From the NCBI GenBank assembly GCA_964035575.1, contig OZ037842.1, positions 1,302,001 to 1,366,000 of the forward strand: a stretch of DNA of 64,000 nucleotides, in the 5' to 3' direction. The notes under the pieces are model-generated. The model was given only the letters and a program-made list of their open reading frames with translations. It was not told where the DNA came from and did not search any database. Both the position numbers and the translations under genes were made by a program. This document shows, in pieces, positions 33,016-45,900 of this stretch (positions are counted from its first letter, which is position 1; every line of letters starts with the position of its first letter). The stretch comes from Rhynchopus sp. YZ270_cl-10. Its lineage: Eukaryota; Euglenozoa; Diplonemea; Diplonemida; Diplonemidae.

Positions 33016-35550
33016 TATTTTCTCTTTTTTTTTGGGGGGCTTTTTTAGCTGTACGGTACAGTTTTTATGTTCAGTGGAAAAAAAGGGTTCTAGCCCAGGG
33101 GGGAATTGTGAGAACCTTTTGTCTTTTTGGAGCATCTTACCAGATTTTAGTGTTCGATAAAACCCACAGAGCATGCTTTGAGACCTAGGAGGTGTTTTTA
33201 TTTTTGATTTTTTTTTTTGCACTATCAACTTTTTAAGGTGACGTAAACGCAGTGAGTAATAAAAGAATGGATCAATCATTTCTGTACGTAGCTTTTCGGG
33301 CGACTTTTTGCGTACAGACCCTCGATTGGACGCATTTTTTAACAAAGGTGGTTATATGTGTGTTTGAAAACAACTGTGGGTTATCCCTTGGATTTGGGAT
33401 ATTGCCCATAGTGTGTGTGGGACTAGGTTGTATTATACGTGATCGGCTCCGACTGAATACCGTATTATACGGTATCATACGGTGGGGGCCGAATACCGTA
33501 TTCTTAATTTTTCGAATTATTCGAATTTTACAAACCTAGTGTGGGGTGGGTACGTTCGCCGCGCATCTTCAAACCTAGCCTGCGGTATTAGTTCGTCTGC
33601 TAAAAAAGGAAACCAGTTTTGACAGGTTGTGTTGACACTAAAAAAACTATGCCCAATTTTTTCTTTTCTTTTAAATCTGACCCGAGAGAACGAATGCCAG
33701 AAACGGTTTCAAAAAAAAACAGGTGGGGGGCGTTAAGGTGACAAATCCATGAGGGCGCAGGTTCATCTTACAAACTATTTTTTTTTTGTACGAACCGGCC
33801 AACCTGGTATCATGATTGACCAAGGTGGTGAATAGGGCTGACCCGCGCTAAATCGGAATGCTAACCAATGTGGGTCGGATCCCAACATTGGTAGTAGGTC
33901 CCATATGGGGATTGCATCGTTGTGTTTATTTTACAAGGTGACTAAGAGAGGCTTAGGTTCATCTTATAATGTTTTTTCAACCCTTTTCAAAAGGCGACTA
34001 AGCAGCGAGTCCTCGGTCTGATAAACACGATATTTTTCTTTATTGAAACGTAAAACACCCTGCGTAATGTGGAAATAATTATACTGAAATATTTAGATCG
34101 GTTTGGTTGCTCCGATTTTTTTGGGGGCCAATTTGGTACTGAACGGTAACATTTTCCAACCATGGTATTTTTTTCTCTTCAGATGTGTGTGTACGAGAGA
34201 CACGTTCATCTTTCAAGTTTTCTTTTTTGGGGGGAGGTGTCCGATGTTGTGGTGCGTGCTGTCAGGTGTCCATTGGGGTATCTGCCACGTTCATCAAATC
34301 ATACCACCTTTCCCCCACCCCTTCAGTTGCACAAAGGAGCTTTGCCGACCCTTTGTTTAGCTAAGGTGGCTAGGCTCGCCAGGCTTAGGTTCATATTGAC
34401 ATTACCCCCCCATTTTGCAGTATCTGCAAAATATTGAATGTGCTTGTTCGTTAATGGGGTGTTTGCGCACAAAAAAGTAAAAAAAGTAAAAAAAAATGAA
34501 GACTGTCTGAATGATGGTTCACACTAACAGATTATCAAAAAAACGCTTCTGAGTGTTCCGTATGTTTTTTTTAAAGGTCTTCACTTTAGAGGGGGGGTTT
34601 GGGTGGGAGGGGGGGAAAATCCAAAGGAAAACTAATCATCGCACACCGCCAGCAGTTTATAGGAGTGCAACCCCCTAATGCGCAAAAATACTTTTTTGTT
34701 TAAGAAGTTGACAACGTGTAGAGGTTCAATCAAACCACCTGTGTGAACTCCACGCTGTTCGTTAGTTCCTAGCCCTTTTTTGGGTACAATTTGAGTGCAA
34801 AACCCACCTCTTTTAAAAGAGATTGTCGATGCTTGTCTTTGTGTTGCACTATCAAAAGGCAGACTGCTGAGGGATACGTATCCGCTCGAGACCCGAAGTC
34901 TGTTGTCACTTCAACGCTCTTCATGGTTTCATTCAGTGTGCCGCTGTTTTGTAGCTCCGTTTATTGATCAGCACTAAGTCATAATTCGAGAATATGCATT
35001 TTTTTCTCACCATTTTCCAACTTTGTCTCTCAAAATAGGGCAGCACTGTGGGGGGTGGCAAAGTCATCTTCGTATAAACTCGGGGGTGCGATGCGTTACA
35101 AAAGGAAGTCATCTGGCTTTCGAAACAAAAGAAAGGCTATTTAAAGCTAAGAGTGAACCGGGGGAGGGATGGAAGGAAAAACATGACAAAAAAAATGCAA
35201 AAAAAAAAAAACAAATAAGATACATAGTACAAAAGGCTTCGGGCCAACATTGACCCTAGTTACCTCCCCAAGGGGTGCTTCGGCCATTTGTCGACACTAA
35301 ACAAAAAGGCTGACAGAAAACCCACAGGGGAATTGCTGATTCAAATATAAAAAAAAAGGCCCCCTTCCCCAAGGACATCACCATTTATAATTTCCCCCTG
35401 ATTTGCTATACTTTTTTCACCCTTTTTTTTGCTGATAAATTAAGTGGGAATTCCAACGGAGATAAAGTCTTTAAAAAAGAAAGCGGATTTTGTTTTTTTT
35501 TTCACTCCCTCCCCCCATTCACATTTTGCATTTAACAGATTGGGGGGAGT
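33016..35550. other. Long intergenic region with hairpin repeats
   Basis: No convincing gene is seen in 2.5 kb. Hairpin-family copies lie at 33735-33776, 33935-33970, 34183-34220 and 34363-34400. 33440-33535 holds a small palindrome cluster (AATACCGTATTATACGG). Poly-T and poly-A runs are common. Confidence 0.55.
34183..34220 (+). repeat. Hairpin repeat with GTGT/ACAC stem
   Basis: GTGT, loop ACGAGAG, ACAC, then GTTCATCTTTC. The copy at 50309-50342 has GTGC/GCAC with the same loop, so one base pair is exchanged (T-A for C-G). Confidence 0.8.
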
Positions 35551-35772
35551 ATGTTTATTGAAAGCCCTGATGTGAAGGTAGTTCTCGCAGGGGTAGTACT
35601 GCTTGCTTGTGCGCAGGCGTCTGGCAGATGTATACGCGGAAAAGACACGACAGCACGATTTCAGGAAAACTTTGTCCCCGTGGAGCAGCTCTCTCGGCAT
35701 GACGCAGCAGCAGCAGCACTCAACGACGCTTTTCTTGGCGCTGTTCTCGACCACTCACTTGTCCCAGGGTGA
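35551..35772 (+). CDS. Possible small secreted peptide (doubtful)
   Basis: A 73-codon frame with a signal-like start (VKVVLAGVVLLACAQASG) and Gln/Ala-rich end. The surrounding base composition is more gene-like than the flanks, and CAG at 35538 and GGTGAGC at 35770 could be splice sites, so it may instead be an exon. No homology is recognised. Confidence 0.25.
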   Translation: MFIESPDVKVVLAGVVLLACAQASGRCIRGKDTTARFQENFVPVEQLSRHDAAAAALNDAFLGAVLDHSLVPG

Positions 35773-35974
35773 GCCTTTCGACCCCCACACCCCACCATTT
35801 ACACCCTCCCTCTAACCCATATAACCTAAAAGAAAAGACATCATTTCCCTCTCAATAATCCCCTTATTTACCGAAGTGGAAGCGGGGGTGATCTGGCCAC
35901 TCGAGAGGGTTTTGCATTTCAAGTTTCCCTCCCAACCCCAGCCCCTCGTATCCCCCCCATTTTTTTACAGACGT

Positions 35975-36007
<33 letters not shown>

Positions 36008-36017
36008 TTTTCTGAAT

Positions 36018-37634
36018 ATGGTAAGAAATGGGTTTAAAGAGTTGCATGCGTTTATGGATAAATACGGTATAGCTGGGTATTCAGATGTATTCTATGATCG
36101 AGGGGTGACGGCTGATAATTTCCACAATTTGACTGAGAAGGAGTTGCTGGCTATGCGGTTGACGAACACATCGTTGTTAAGGAAGATTTTGCAGATTTCT
36201 GGGAAAAAAGAGAATTTGAAGTATCGAAAGATGCGGAATATGGCGAGCAGGCAGAAGAATGGTGCGGCTGCGAAGCGAAGCCGCGTACGCAAAGACGATC
36301 TTCATTCAACACATAACACTGCCACATCCGCCACCACAGCGGACCTCACCACATCCCTCTCACCACGAGACAACCTCTCCCCTACTAATGCCCCAACATC
36401 ACCGATGATACACCATCCGCAGACCCACCACCAGCCCACTGCAAACCAATGCGTAAGAAATGCGACCGTCTACATCCCACCTAGCCCCGCAAAACAACAA
36501 AAAATGATGGATAAATTCAAAACCGCTCGCGGAGCAGCATCTGCTGAAAAAAAGGACTGTTGTGATGTTCCCCATTCGCATGGGCATCAGTCGAGCAACT
36601 GTAGGGTCTGCTCGGAACTAAATATAACACAACAAGGCGTCGACGACCGCGAGCAGGCCAAACGCAAAGACGACTTCAAATTCCCCGCCTCGTCTCTCCA
36701 GGACCCGTCGTACCCGAACCCTACCTACAACTTTGCGCTGCAGTTTCGGTTGTTGCAGATTTCAATTAATGCGTCCGTTTTTCAACAAAACACCTGGCTA
36801 GAAGAGACCAGCGAGCGAGAGTACGTCATCAACGACATTCACGAATACATTAAAAATGTGAAACAAGCAGGACGAGAGATCATCATTGGCGAAGAAACCG
36901 ATGCGAGGAAGGAGATCGACAGCGACGAACGGTTTTCGTTTAAGTCGATGCTGAAGGAGACACTGGACATTTCATCGGGGATAGCACTGACTGCGCTGGA
37001 CCAATCCCATCGGGAGCTTCTGAAGGAGCAGCGAAAATGCCTCTTCCACGTCGAGAACTACGAACGCGACTGCGTCGCTGCTGAAGAGGAGGCCGATATG
37101 AACGGCCTCGTCGAGATCTCCGCACACCTCTTCCATATGTCCTCCAAGGAACAAAAGGAGCGAATGAAGGAAGTAGAAAACCTCGACTACCGCTCCCGCT
37201 GCCCAATGTGCTGCAAAAAGAAGTGCACCTTCTTTCAAAAGCCCTGGAAGCTTTGGTCAACAAAACACCAGGTAGGGAAGGACGGTGAAGAGCCCATCCG
37301 AGCACACCGATGCTCCAGTGCAAATCTGCAGTCTCTTACCGGGGGGTGCCATGGTGTTAGCTCGGTGGCGGATTACGAAAAAATGTATGATTTTAACCAA
37401 AAAATGAAGCGCCTGCAGACGTCCTCCCAGCCCTCACGGAGTATAAAGAAGAACAAAAAGGACAAAAAATCGATGCCAGACATGCTCCGCAGCAAAGTCA
37501 CCAACAGTGACGACATCTCCAATGCATCTGGTGCATTCCGTGCAACAGATGCAACCTCCCCAGCCTTCAATGCAAACAACAGAATACCTCAAAGTCCTGC
37601 CTACCGTCCGCAGCCACCCCCTCAGATAGTCTGA
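36018..37634 (+). CDS. SAM-domain protein with cysteine-rich clusters
   Basis: Intronless, 538 residues. Residues 5-65 resemble a sterile-alpha-motif domain: LHAFMDKYGIAGYSDVF, a loop, then the end helix NLTEKELLAMRLTNTSLLRKILQI. A Ser/Thr/Pro-rich linker follows. Two cysteine groups (CCDVPHSHGHQSSNCRVC near 185; RCPMCCKKKC near 395) could bind zinc. The middle is helical and charged. The tail is low complexity and ends in Pro-Gln. Scaffold or signalling is likely for SAM proteins, but the partner is unknown. I chose the ATG that gives the complete SAM domain; an upstream TTG-type start is ignored. Confidence 0.75.
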   Translation: MVRNGFKELHAFMDKYGIAGYSDVFYDRGVTADNFHNLTEKELLAMRLTNTSLLRKILQISGKKENLKYRKMRNMASRQKNGAAAKRSRVRKDDLHSTHNTATSATTADLTTSLSPRDNLSPTNAPTSPMIHHPQTHHQPTANQCVRNATVYIPPSPAKQQKMMDKFKTARGAASAEKKDCCDVPHSHGHQSSNCRVCSELNITQQGVDDREQAKRKDDFKFPASSLQDPSYPNPTYNFALQFRLLQISINASVFQQNTWLEETSEREYVINDIHEYIKNVKQAGREIIIGEETDARKEIDSDERFSFKSMLKETLDISSGIALTALDQSHRELLKEQRKCLFHVENYERDCVAAEEEADMNGLVEISAHLFHMSSKEQKERMKEVENLDYRSRCPMCCKKKCTFFQKPWKLWSTKHQVGKDGEEPIRAHRCSSANLQSLTGGCHGVSSVADYEKMYDFNQKMKRLQTSSQPSRSIKKNKKDKKSMPDMLRSKVTNSDDISNASGAFRATDATSPAFNANNRIPQSPAYRPQPPPQIV

Positions 37635-38202
37635 CAATGGTCTGAGAAGGATTGCACAAAAAAGATGTATTGCAAATGAAGTGTCCGGGTTGTGTGAGGT
37701 AGTGGTGAGGAGTGGTTGCATGTTCCACGAGAGCTCTGTTCGTATTATGAATGTCGGAGCAGCTTGTGTATCGAATTATTCGAGTTAGGGAAAGAAGGCG
37801 TGTGATAATTTTTCTCCTTTTTCTCTCCCCCATAAGAAGTTCCGTTCCGTTTATTTGAGTCTAGAAAAGGGGGGGAAAAAACTCCCTTTTTTTTTTTTTG
37901 TACAATCGTTGTAAAAACGAGGTGTTCAAGCTGGGCGTTTGGGGAAGGGGGGGATGACAAGAAACGTGTTGCGGGTTTAACAACTTGGCAACAGTGTTTT
38001 TTTTTTTTTCCCTCACCCCTCATCCGTCTTTCTGTTGGAGTGGAGTCTTGTCCTTTGCAATTTACCCTCTCCCTTTTTAGGTTGTTTTTTATGTTTTGAG
38101 TCCAAAAAATATGTAAAGATCGCGCAACTAATTGTTGTTCTAAAGTGTTCTAAAAAAAAATACGAAACAACACAACGTGTGGGATCAAATGCATTTTTAT
38201 CT
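37635..38202. other. Intergenic, no gene seen
   Basis: Low-complexity T- and A-rich sequence downstream of the SAM-domain gene. Confidence 0.5.
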
Positions 38203-38241
38203 TGGTGACTAAGCATGGGAGGCTTTGAGAGGCTTAGGTTC
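38203..38241 (+). repeat. ACGAGAG-family hairpin repeat, interrupted by a MITE
   Basis: The unit reads GGTGACTAAGC...GCTTAGGTTC, and the expected continuation ATCTCCCAAAC appears only after the transposon, at 39208. The insertion split a copy of the hairpin family. Confidence 0.8.
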
Positions 38242-39204
38242 GGGGTGGCATCAAAACAAAAAACGCGGACAATGTCCGCGTTTTTGGGGGGGGAGGGGGG
38301 GGGTCTGAAATTCCAGAAAACGCGGACATTTTGGGGTTTTTTTTTCCTGGAAATTTTTTTTCTTTGCCGGGGTTGTACACGATTTTGACCAAAATTTATA
38401 AAAACTCGTCCATTTCGGCAAATTGACCCCACCACAGAACCGGCGGATTCAGGAAATGCAAATGCCGGTGTTTTCGGGCAAAATAAAAAATACAAGATGC
38501 CCGCGTTTTTTTTTTGCAAAATGTACACGCATGGGGGGCCCTAAAACCCCTGCTACCACGTGTTTCTACAGGCAAACACTTGGACCCATTGACCTTACAC
38601 GACGGGTTTTGACCAAAATCAAGAACTTGCCCATTTTGGCAAATTGACCCCACCACAGAAAGGACGGATTCCGGAAATGCAAATGCCGGTGTTTTTGCGC
38701 ATTTTCATGGTTTCAGCATCAGAGAGAGAAAATCTGCGTTGTGGGATTTACCTTGGCCCCTTTACCTTACACTCATTTTGACCAAAACCAAGAACTTGGC
38801 CATTTCGGCAAATTGACCCCACCACAGCGCGGACAGATTCCGGAAATGCCAATTGCGGCATGTTTTGGGGCTGAAAAATTTTCACCAGAAAATTTTTTTC
38901 AGCAGCATTTTTTGGCCGAAAATGGGCCCCACGTATTAGTGACCGGGCTCATATTTTCAAAAATTTAAGTGGTCAAAAAATTGTCCAATTTTCGAGATTG
39001 ACCCCACCACTTTCTGGACGGATTCCGGAAATGCCAAAAAACTGTGTTTTGGGTCACGAATTTGCACCCCGTCACCCAAAAACCAGCAAAAAATAGGGGG
39101 AAAAAAAACCAAAAATGTCCGCGTTTTGGGGGGGGGGAGGGGGGGGTCTGAAATTCCCCAAAAACGCGGACATTGTCCGCGTTTTTTGTTTTGATGCCAC
39201 CCCA
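38242..39204. mobile_element. MITE with palindromic ends and internal tandem repeats
   Basis: The ends are GGGGTGGCATCAAAACAAAA and its complement, running into the palindrome CGCGGACAATGTCCGCG at both ends. A candidate 3-bp target duplication TTC flanks it. Both ends carry a run GGGGGGGAGGGGGGG in the same direct orientation although the tips are inverted. The interior has four roughly 90-bp units (near 38383, 38604, 38774 and 38966) sharing AAATTGACCCCACCAC and GGAAATGC. No transposase. Confidence 0.85.
38383..39055 (+). repeat. Four-copy ~190-bp-period repeat inside the MITE
   Basis: Each unit runs TTTTGACCAAAA, an AACTTGGCCATTTCGGC block, AAATTGACCCCACCAC and GGATTCCGGAAATGC. A diverged fifth relative lies at 1879-1970. 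Confidence 0.85.
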
Positions 39205-39232
39205 TTCATCTCCCAAACTTTTCTTTGGTCGT

Positions 39233-39275
39233 CAGTGCCTGCGTCCCAGAGGCGTTTGCACGATCAACTTCTCTT
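39233..39275 (+). repeat. TGCGTC...GAGGCGTTTGCA repeat
   Basis: GCCTGCGTCCCAGAGGCG then TTTGCACGATCAACTTCTC. It is a looser copy of the family in the Rab6 and SAP-gene introns; GCCT/AGGC can pair. Confidence 0.65.
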
Positions 39276-39280
39276 TCTTG

Positions 39281-39321
<41 letters not shown>

Positions 39322-39798
39322 GTGTTTTTCTAACGAAATACTGCTCCCCTATGGCACAGCCCACCCCTTGCAATGATATGTTAGTGCTGCTGGTCGGGAT
39401 TCCTCCCCTTCCGGGCTGTATTTTTTGTATTCAGCTACCAATACCTTTCCAGCCACACTGTACACATTGCTGTTTTGCCTTCCCTCACCTACATAATAGA
39501 TTTATGTTATAAACAAAAAGAAAATTTTGGTGTTTTTTTCCCCCCTGATTTTTATCTAACATCACTCCCGAGCTTTATGCGATGTTGCTATAAAACGCAT
39601 TTTATTGCCTCCCCAAAAACCCCACGAGAGAAAGGGATACCGCCGTTGGGCAGAAATACCCCATTGCCTACAAGACGGGAGGGAGGAAGGGGAAGGGGGG
39701 TTATGGTATTTCCATACCCTTCTTCTCCTTTCCCCCCCCCCCCTCCTCGGCGGTCTGTACTCTGTGGGAGATTTTTTTCCTTACATTTTTTTTTTTTA

Positions 39799-39900
39799 GA
39801 TGTAAACCACGAAATGGAGGACTGCATGGTTAGGGTCCTCCCCCAGTACAGCCGGTCATACCAAAGGTACACTGTTCACGAGAGGGCTTTGTATTTCATA
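39799..39900 (+). repeat. GGTAC-hairpin repeat family, copy 2
   Basis: ATGTAAACCACGAAATGGA, AGTACAGCCGGTCATACC, AAGGTACACTGTTC, ACGAGAGGGCTTTGTATTTC. It lies about 65 bases before the next start codon. Confidence 0.85.
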
Positions 39901-39965
39901 TCATTTTTTTTTTTTGTCAAATTACCCCCTTCATTCCCCCCCCATCAGACACACAACCCCCCACA

Positions 39966-42900
39966 ATGAACGTCGGCTTCCACGGAGGGAAGGGGTACGG
40001 GGGGCACAGCCACAACAACTACAACAACAACCCCCACAACAGCCACCACCACCACCACCACAACAACAACAACAACAACAACCCGCACTACCAAAATAAC
40101 TTCCGGAAAGGGGACGGCAAGGGGAAGGGAGATGGGAAGGGGCTGAAGGGTGAGAAGGGCGCCTTCGGCAAGGGGAAGGGGAAGAAGGGTGAGAAGGGTG
40201 ACGGGAAGGGTGACGGGAAGGGAGACGGGAAGGGGAAGGGTGGTAAGAACGACGGCGGGAAGCCCTTCGATGGGAAGGGCAAAGATGGCAAGCCATCTGT
40301 CCCCCGCGAGGTTCTGGAGAACGACCGCATTCACCGCTTTGGAACACCTCTTACCATCGCCTCTGCCGCAGAGCGTTTGAAGGGGAGCTTGGTCAACCTC
40401 CATCCTGAGTTCACCTCTTCCACCCCACAGTGGTTCAACACCACATACACGGATCGCACACCTCTGCCGTTCCATACCTCGCCGGTTCAGTTCAATGTCC
40501 CCCACCTTGATAAGAAGAACAACGCACACAAAAAGACGCGCCACAACACACCCTCCAAGGACGACAAACCTGCCCCCGTGGAGGAGAAGGAAACGGTTGC
40601 ACCATTTATCTTTGCAGGCGATGTGGACAGCTGTTTCGACGCGACCTCTCCTGACAACGTCCGTGTTAACGTTCTTCTCTACGATGTGTCCCCCCCGGAC
40701 CACCGGAGCTACCAGAAGCATTTCAACCACAGAGTCTCGCTTCTCTACCTGAAGCATGCTCTCCGTGAGGAACGCACCCCATACGGCATCAACTTCGACA
40801 AATCTGCAGGTGATAAGTGTTACGAAGACACCGCACGCAGAGCGCTGACCACCCTCGGTCTCGCCCACCTCCCCGCCTTCGACCTGAAAGACTTCTCCAC
40901 TGCAGACTACGGCGCCCAAGGAAAGGTGGTGACATACCTGGTACAGTGGAAGCCTAACCAGAAGATCGAAGAAGGAGGGGACTCTTGGAACGAACAGCGT
41001 GTCGTTGACGCTCCTAAGGTGATGATGGTCAAACCGGACGGACCCTCTGCGGGAGAAAAGCGTAAGAGAGATGAGGACGAAGGTGAGGGAGAGGGTGAGG
41101 AGGGTGAGGATGAGGGTGACGCTGAGGCAGCAGACGGCGAGGCAAAGAAGGACTACACCACGCTCTATGTGCCTTACTACCACAGTCTCAACGGCCTGCT
41201 TGAGTACAGGTTCATGAACAGGCCAGAGTCCTTCAACTTTGCGTTGACAATCCAGCAGCTTCATGAGTCGCTTCGCAACTCTGTTGCTCAAATCTTGGTC
41301 GAGAAGCTGCGTGCTCGGGTCGCAGAGTTGGGTGAGGTATGCTTTATGAATATTTCACTCGAAACGGGATTTTGTGCAATTTGTCAAAACAACACCAAAT
41401 ATACACGACAACACTCTCAGGAAGCATCGCACAACAGCAAGTATAACAAAGAGAGAATGGACCACACAAGCGAGAAGAAGGAGGCGCAGGTATGGTGGTT
41501 TTTGTTTTGTTTTTTTTTTTCTATCTGATACACAGACAGGATGTGTTGGTATTTGTTTGGATTGGTAGCAATTATTGCACGGAATACTTTACGTATACAC
41601 GGCAGCCATCAAGACCAAGACTCTTTAGGTTACTCTTCCTCCTGGTGATCAGACATTACATCCAGTAAGGACAGAGAAAGGAATAAGAAAAAAGAAAAAA
41701 AAAACTTTTGTATTTTGTGTATTCCCGAAACAAAAAACTGAAGTAGAAGGTACCAAATGTTCACACGAACATCGGTTTCACGATATTCACCCACCATTTA
41801 AAGGGAAATCACTGAAGATGTCCACCCTTTTGAATACAACTGTATGATTCTTAGGACTGAAACAGGGTTAATATCAGAAACCAATCTACTGAAGTTTCAA
41901 CTTGTGCACGAAGCATTTTACTTTTCTTTTCTACGTTTTGCAAAACACACAACATAAAAAGAAAGATGGGACCATTTTTGTTGATCCCTCACCATATACT
42001 ATCAATTTATTGATTGCATATGATGAAAATACTTTTTATTTACAAGTGCCTCCAGACGTGCTGTGAAAAACTGAGCCTCGCTTAGAGTATGTTGCGGAAT
42101 GGTCTCTAGTACATTAGCCCTAAAAAGCTAAACACATAGTGCAAACTAGTTTATATTTATAGATATATTCTACTGCTGCACTATGCTTTGTTTACTCATA
42201 ATTACAAAGGAGTTAACAGAAAGTCGAAGCACACAATACAGCTGTCCTGTGAACTTCGCACTACACCCCACCCCCTCCCTACCTCTTTGAAACAGTCAAA
42301 AAAGAAATCAAAATTAAAAAAAAAAAAAAAAAAAACAGCAGAAAAAGAGACCAAAAAAAAAAATGATATAATAACAAGGGAGAGCAAGTAGGTTATTTAA
42401 AGTAGGTTGACGACACCGAAACCCCAATAAAAAAAATGTGTCCGTTTATGGTGTCAACGTTAAAGACTACCAGAAGCAGCTCAGTGCATTCTGAAAAAAA
42501 TAAGCGAGCGATTCTAGGCTATATATGTTCATGAAGCCAATGAATCTAGATAAAGGTCCTATTTCAAAGAATTCCCACAAACAAACACCACTTTTATTTT
42601 TACTTTTTTTCAACAAACCAAATAAAAAGAAAAAAAAACTCTTTTTCACCACTGGAAGGGACTAGACCTCGTACTTGACCCTTTCAGTGAGACGTCAGAC
42701 CAATGTATTACATTGCCACACCCTGGGTAAGCTGTGCAGTCTGTAGGCCTACTACAAAAACCGCAAAACTTTGGAAAAAAAAAAGAACGAAGATAATAGG
42801 TATATCGCAGTAGTAATTTGGTCGTGGTTTACCAATGGTAATGTCCACGACGCAGTTTATATGGTTGTACTCAACGCGTACTATGTCACTAGTGATGAGT

Positions 42901-45900
42901 ATTTTTCTCGCAGGAGCGATTTGGTCTTGGTGGGCATCTTAGCTTTCCCATTTTTAAAGGGACAATAGCCTTGAGACTAAGACTCCAGGACACATATTAA
43001 ATTGTTTGCAATGCACGTTTTGCTATCTCTTTGTACTACTCTAGTCTTTGTGTAGGTGTTTCAATACAATGGACAATGGATGATTAAACTGGTTTTAATC
43101 ATTGCTTGGACGGCGAACTACTAAGTCCAGAAAATTCAGTATGTTTTTCACTTTTCTATTTTTTACTTTTATTTTATTTCTCTTTCTTGTGTGTTTGCTG
43201 AGGTTTTCTATCTGATACACAGACAGGATGTGTTGGTATTTGTTTGGATTGGTAGCAATTATTGCACGGAATACTTTACGTATACACGGCAGCCATCAAG
43301 ACCAAGACTCTTTAGGTTACTCTTCCTCCTGGTGATCAGACATTACATCCAGTAAGGACAGAGAAAGGAATAAGAAAAAAGAAAAAAAAAACTTTTGTAT
43401 TTTGTGTATTCCCGAAACAAAAAACTGAAGTAGAAGGTACCAAATGTTCACACGAACATCGGTTTCACGATATTCACCCACCATTTAAAGGGAAATCACT
43501 GAAGATGTCCACCCTTTTGAATACAACTGTATGATTCTTAGGACTGAAACAGGGTTAATATCAGAAACCAATCTACTGAAGTTTCAACTTGTGCACGAAG
43601 CATTTTACTTTTCTTTTCTACGTTTTGCAAAACACACAACATAAAAAGAAAGATGGGACCATTTTTGTTGATCCCTCACCATATACTATCAATTTATTGA
43701 TTGCATATGATGAAAATATTTTTTTGTGTTCCCGCAAGCAGGGCGTTCGCTATCGCCATCGTTTTTTCCTGATCGTGGCGAAATGCCAAAAAACCCGAAA
43801 TTTTTGCTTTTTTACTAGTGCTTAAAATAGGTCAAAAAAAATTTTCCGCCGGAGAGAAGCTAGTTCGTGGGGGGTGAATCCCTGGTACTGAGTGGTCAAA
43901 AAAAATTTGCGATTTGCGCGTGATCCCTTCCCCAGCACAAGTGCTATTACAGCTGCACTTTCCTGACTAAAACCAGCAAAACGATGGAGAATTTCATCAA
44001 TCCCCCCTCACTGAGGGTCTCTTTGTGTTGTTTAATCAAACAGATGTACAAGAGAGAGGCATCCGTCATATGAGACTTCATCCTTATTTTGATTATTTTC
44101 AATAAACTAAAACGTCTCTCTGCCGTTGAAGGTAGAGTTGACACGAGTAGTGACACCTTCTATAACAGGGGCTTCACCAGACTGCAGGATTGAGGAGCGG
44201 GAGTGCTGGGGAAACTTCCTCTCACGGCAGGCGGGTTTGCGGAACAGTGGACACCCCTCTGCGACCCCCCCTCCGGGGGGTCGACAGGGTGGTGGGGAGA
44301 AATCTCTCTCTCTTTATTTTTTTTTCTCCCCTTTTTTTATTTATTTATTTATTTATTTATTTATACAGGGTTTCGCCCCGGTGGGGCGAAGCCCTGGGGC
44401 GAAATAAAATGTCATTTTTTCAGGAAAAATTTTTTTTAACGAAAAAAAATATTTTTCGCCCCGGGGCGAACGCCCTGCCCGCAAGATACAACAGAGAAAG
44501 GCATATCTATCTTGACACTTTCCTTCAATACTAGCGGGGTTCAAAATATTGGTGGAAATGTGCAATGCACATTTTTTTTAGTTGTCTTTTTTTAGACAGC
44601 ACCCATATTTTGAGTAGTTGTTCATCTGACCATGTATCCAATAAACAGGCGGAGGCTCAGAAAAAGTGGGATGAGGAGACCAAAGAGGAGACCGACACTG
44701 CGCGTGCCGAGATCATGAAAGAGAAGAATGCTGCCTTCGAGGCTGAGTGGAAGGTAAAGTGGGATGCAGTGCTCGCAGCACGCCCCGCAGAGGTGAAGCC
44801 GGAGCGCGTCCTCGACAAGAAGCTTGCGATGTACATCTCCTACCTCTCCCAGCCAATCCAGGTATGGAAACCACAGGTCGCAATCTCGCCATTTTTAACC
44901 AATGCCTGCGTCCGCCGATGAACGGTGAGGCGTTTGCACTTTCGACTTCTCTTTTTAATATTTTGTTCTGTTTTTGAACTTTTGTATTTTGTATTTTGTA
45001 TTTTGTGTATTCCCTAAACCAAAAAACTGAAGTAAAAGGTACCAAATGTTCACACGAATATCGGTTTCACATTCACCCATATCAAGGGAAATCACTGAAG
45101 ATGTCCACCCTTTTGAATACAACTGTATGATTCTTAGGACTGTAATGTCACAATGTTGAACCCTTCCCACACAGATCCCCAAAACCGAAATCGGTGAAAT
45201 CAGCGTTGCCAGAGCTATTCAGTCCACAGGCGCCTTCTCGCGGGAGTATGTATTTTTTTTAAAGGTGACTGATCACGAGAGGCTTTAGGTTCATCTTGTA
45301 AAACTTTTCATATTTTTGCACTAACGTACAGTCACAAGAGGGTTTTGTTTGAAAGGCGACTAGCAGAGGAGAGGCTTAGATTCATCTAAATAGACCATTC
45401 TTTGTTTGTTGCACTCATTTGCCCTGCTTGTACCAATAAAAACTAAACCACAAAACCCACAGCGAAATTGAGTACCTCCTCAGCTCGATGGACAGAACCG
45501 GAGGCACCCTGAGCTACGGCAAGTTGTATGTCACCGCATCCCACATCCTCCTCCTTCCTCCCCCTATCCCTTCACCCTTTTTTAGTCAGTACCTCCGTCC
45601 CCCAGAGGTGTTTGCGCTATCAACCTCACTTTTTTTATTCAAAAGCAGTACCTACCAGTACCCTTTTTAGACTTACCCCCAAAGCTTATCGTTATCCCTC
45701 TCCTAATTCGGATCAATATAAACACGAGGAATAAATTGATCCCTGATATCACCTTTTGAGAATAGTGTCCAACTTCCCCTTTATTATGTTATGTACACAG
45801 TTCAACTTCTTTATCAATCATTTTTTTTCTCTCAAAGGTTGCAGGTGCTCCCCGAGAACAAGCTTCCTGAGGAGGAGTGGGTTGTGCGCAAGGTTCTGCC

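Noticed and set aside
41517..43718. 515-bp repeats as LTRs of a retroelement
   Set aside because: They lack TG...CA ends, primer-binding site, polypurine tract and any gag or pol between them.
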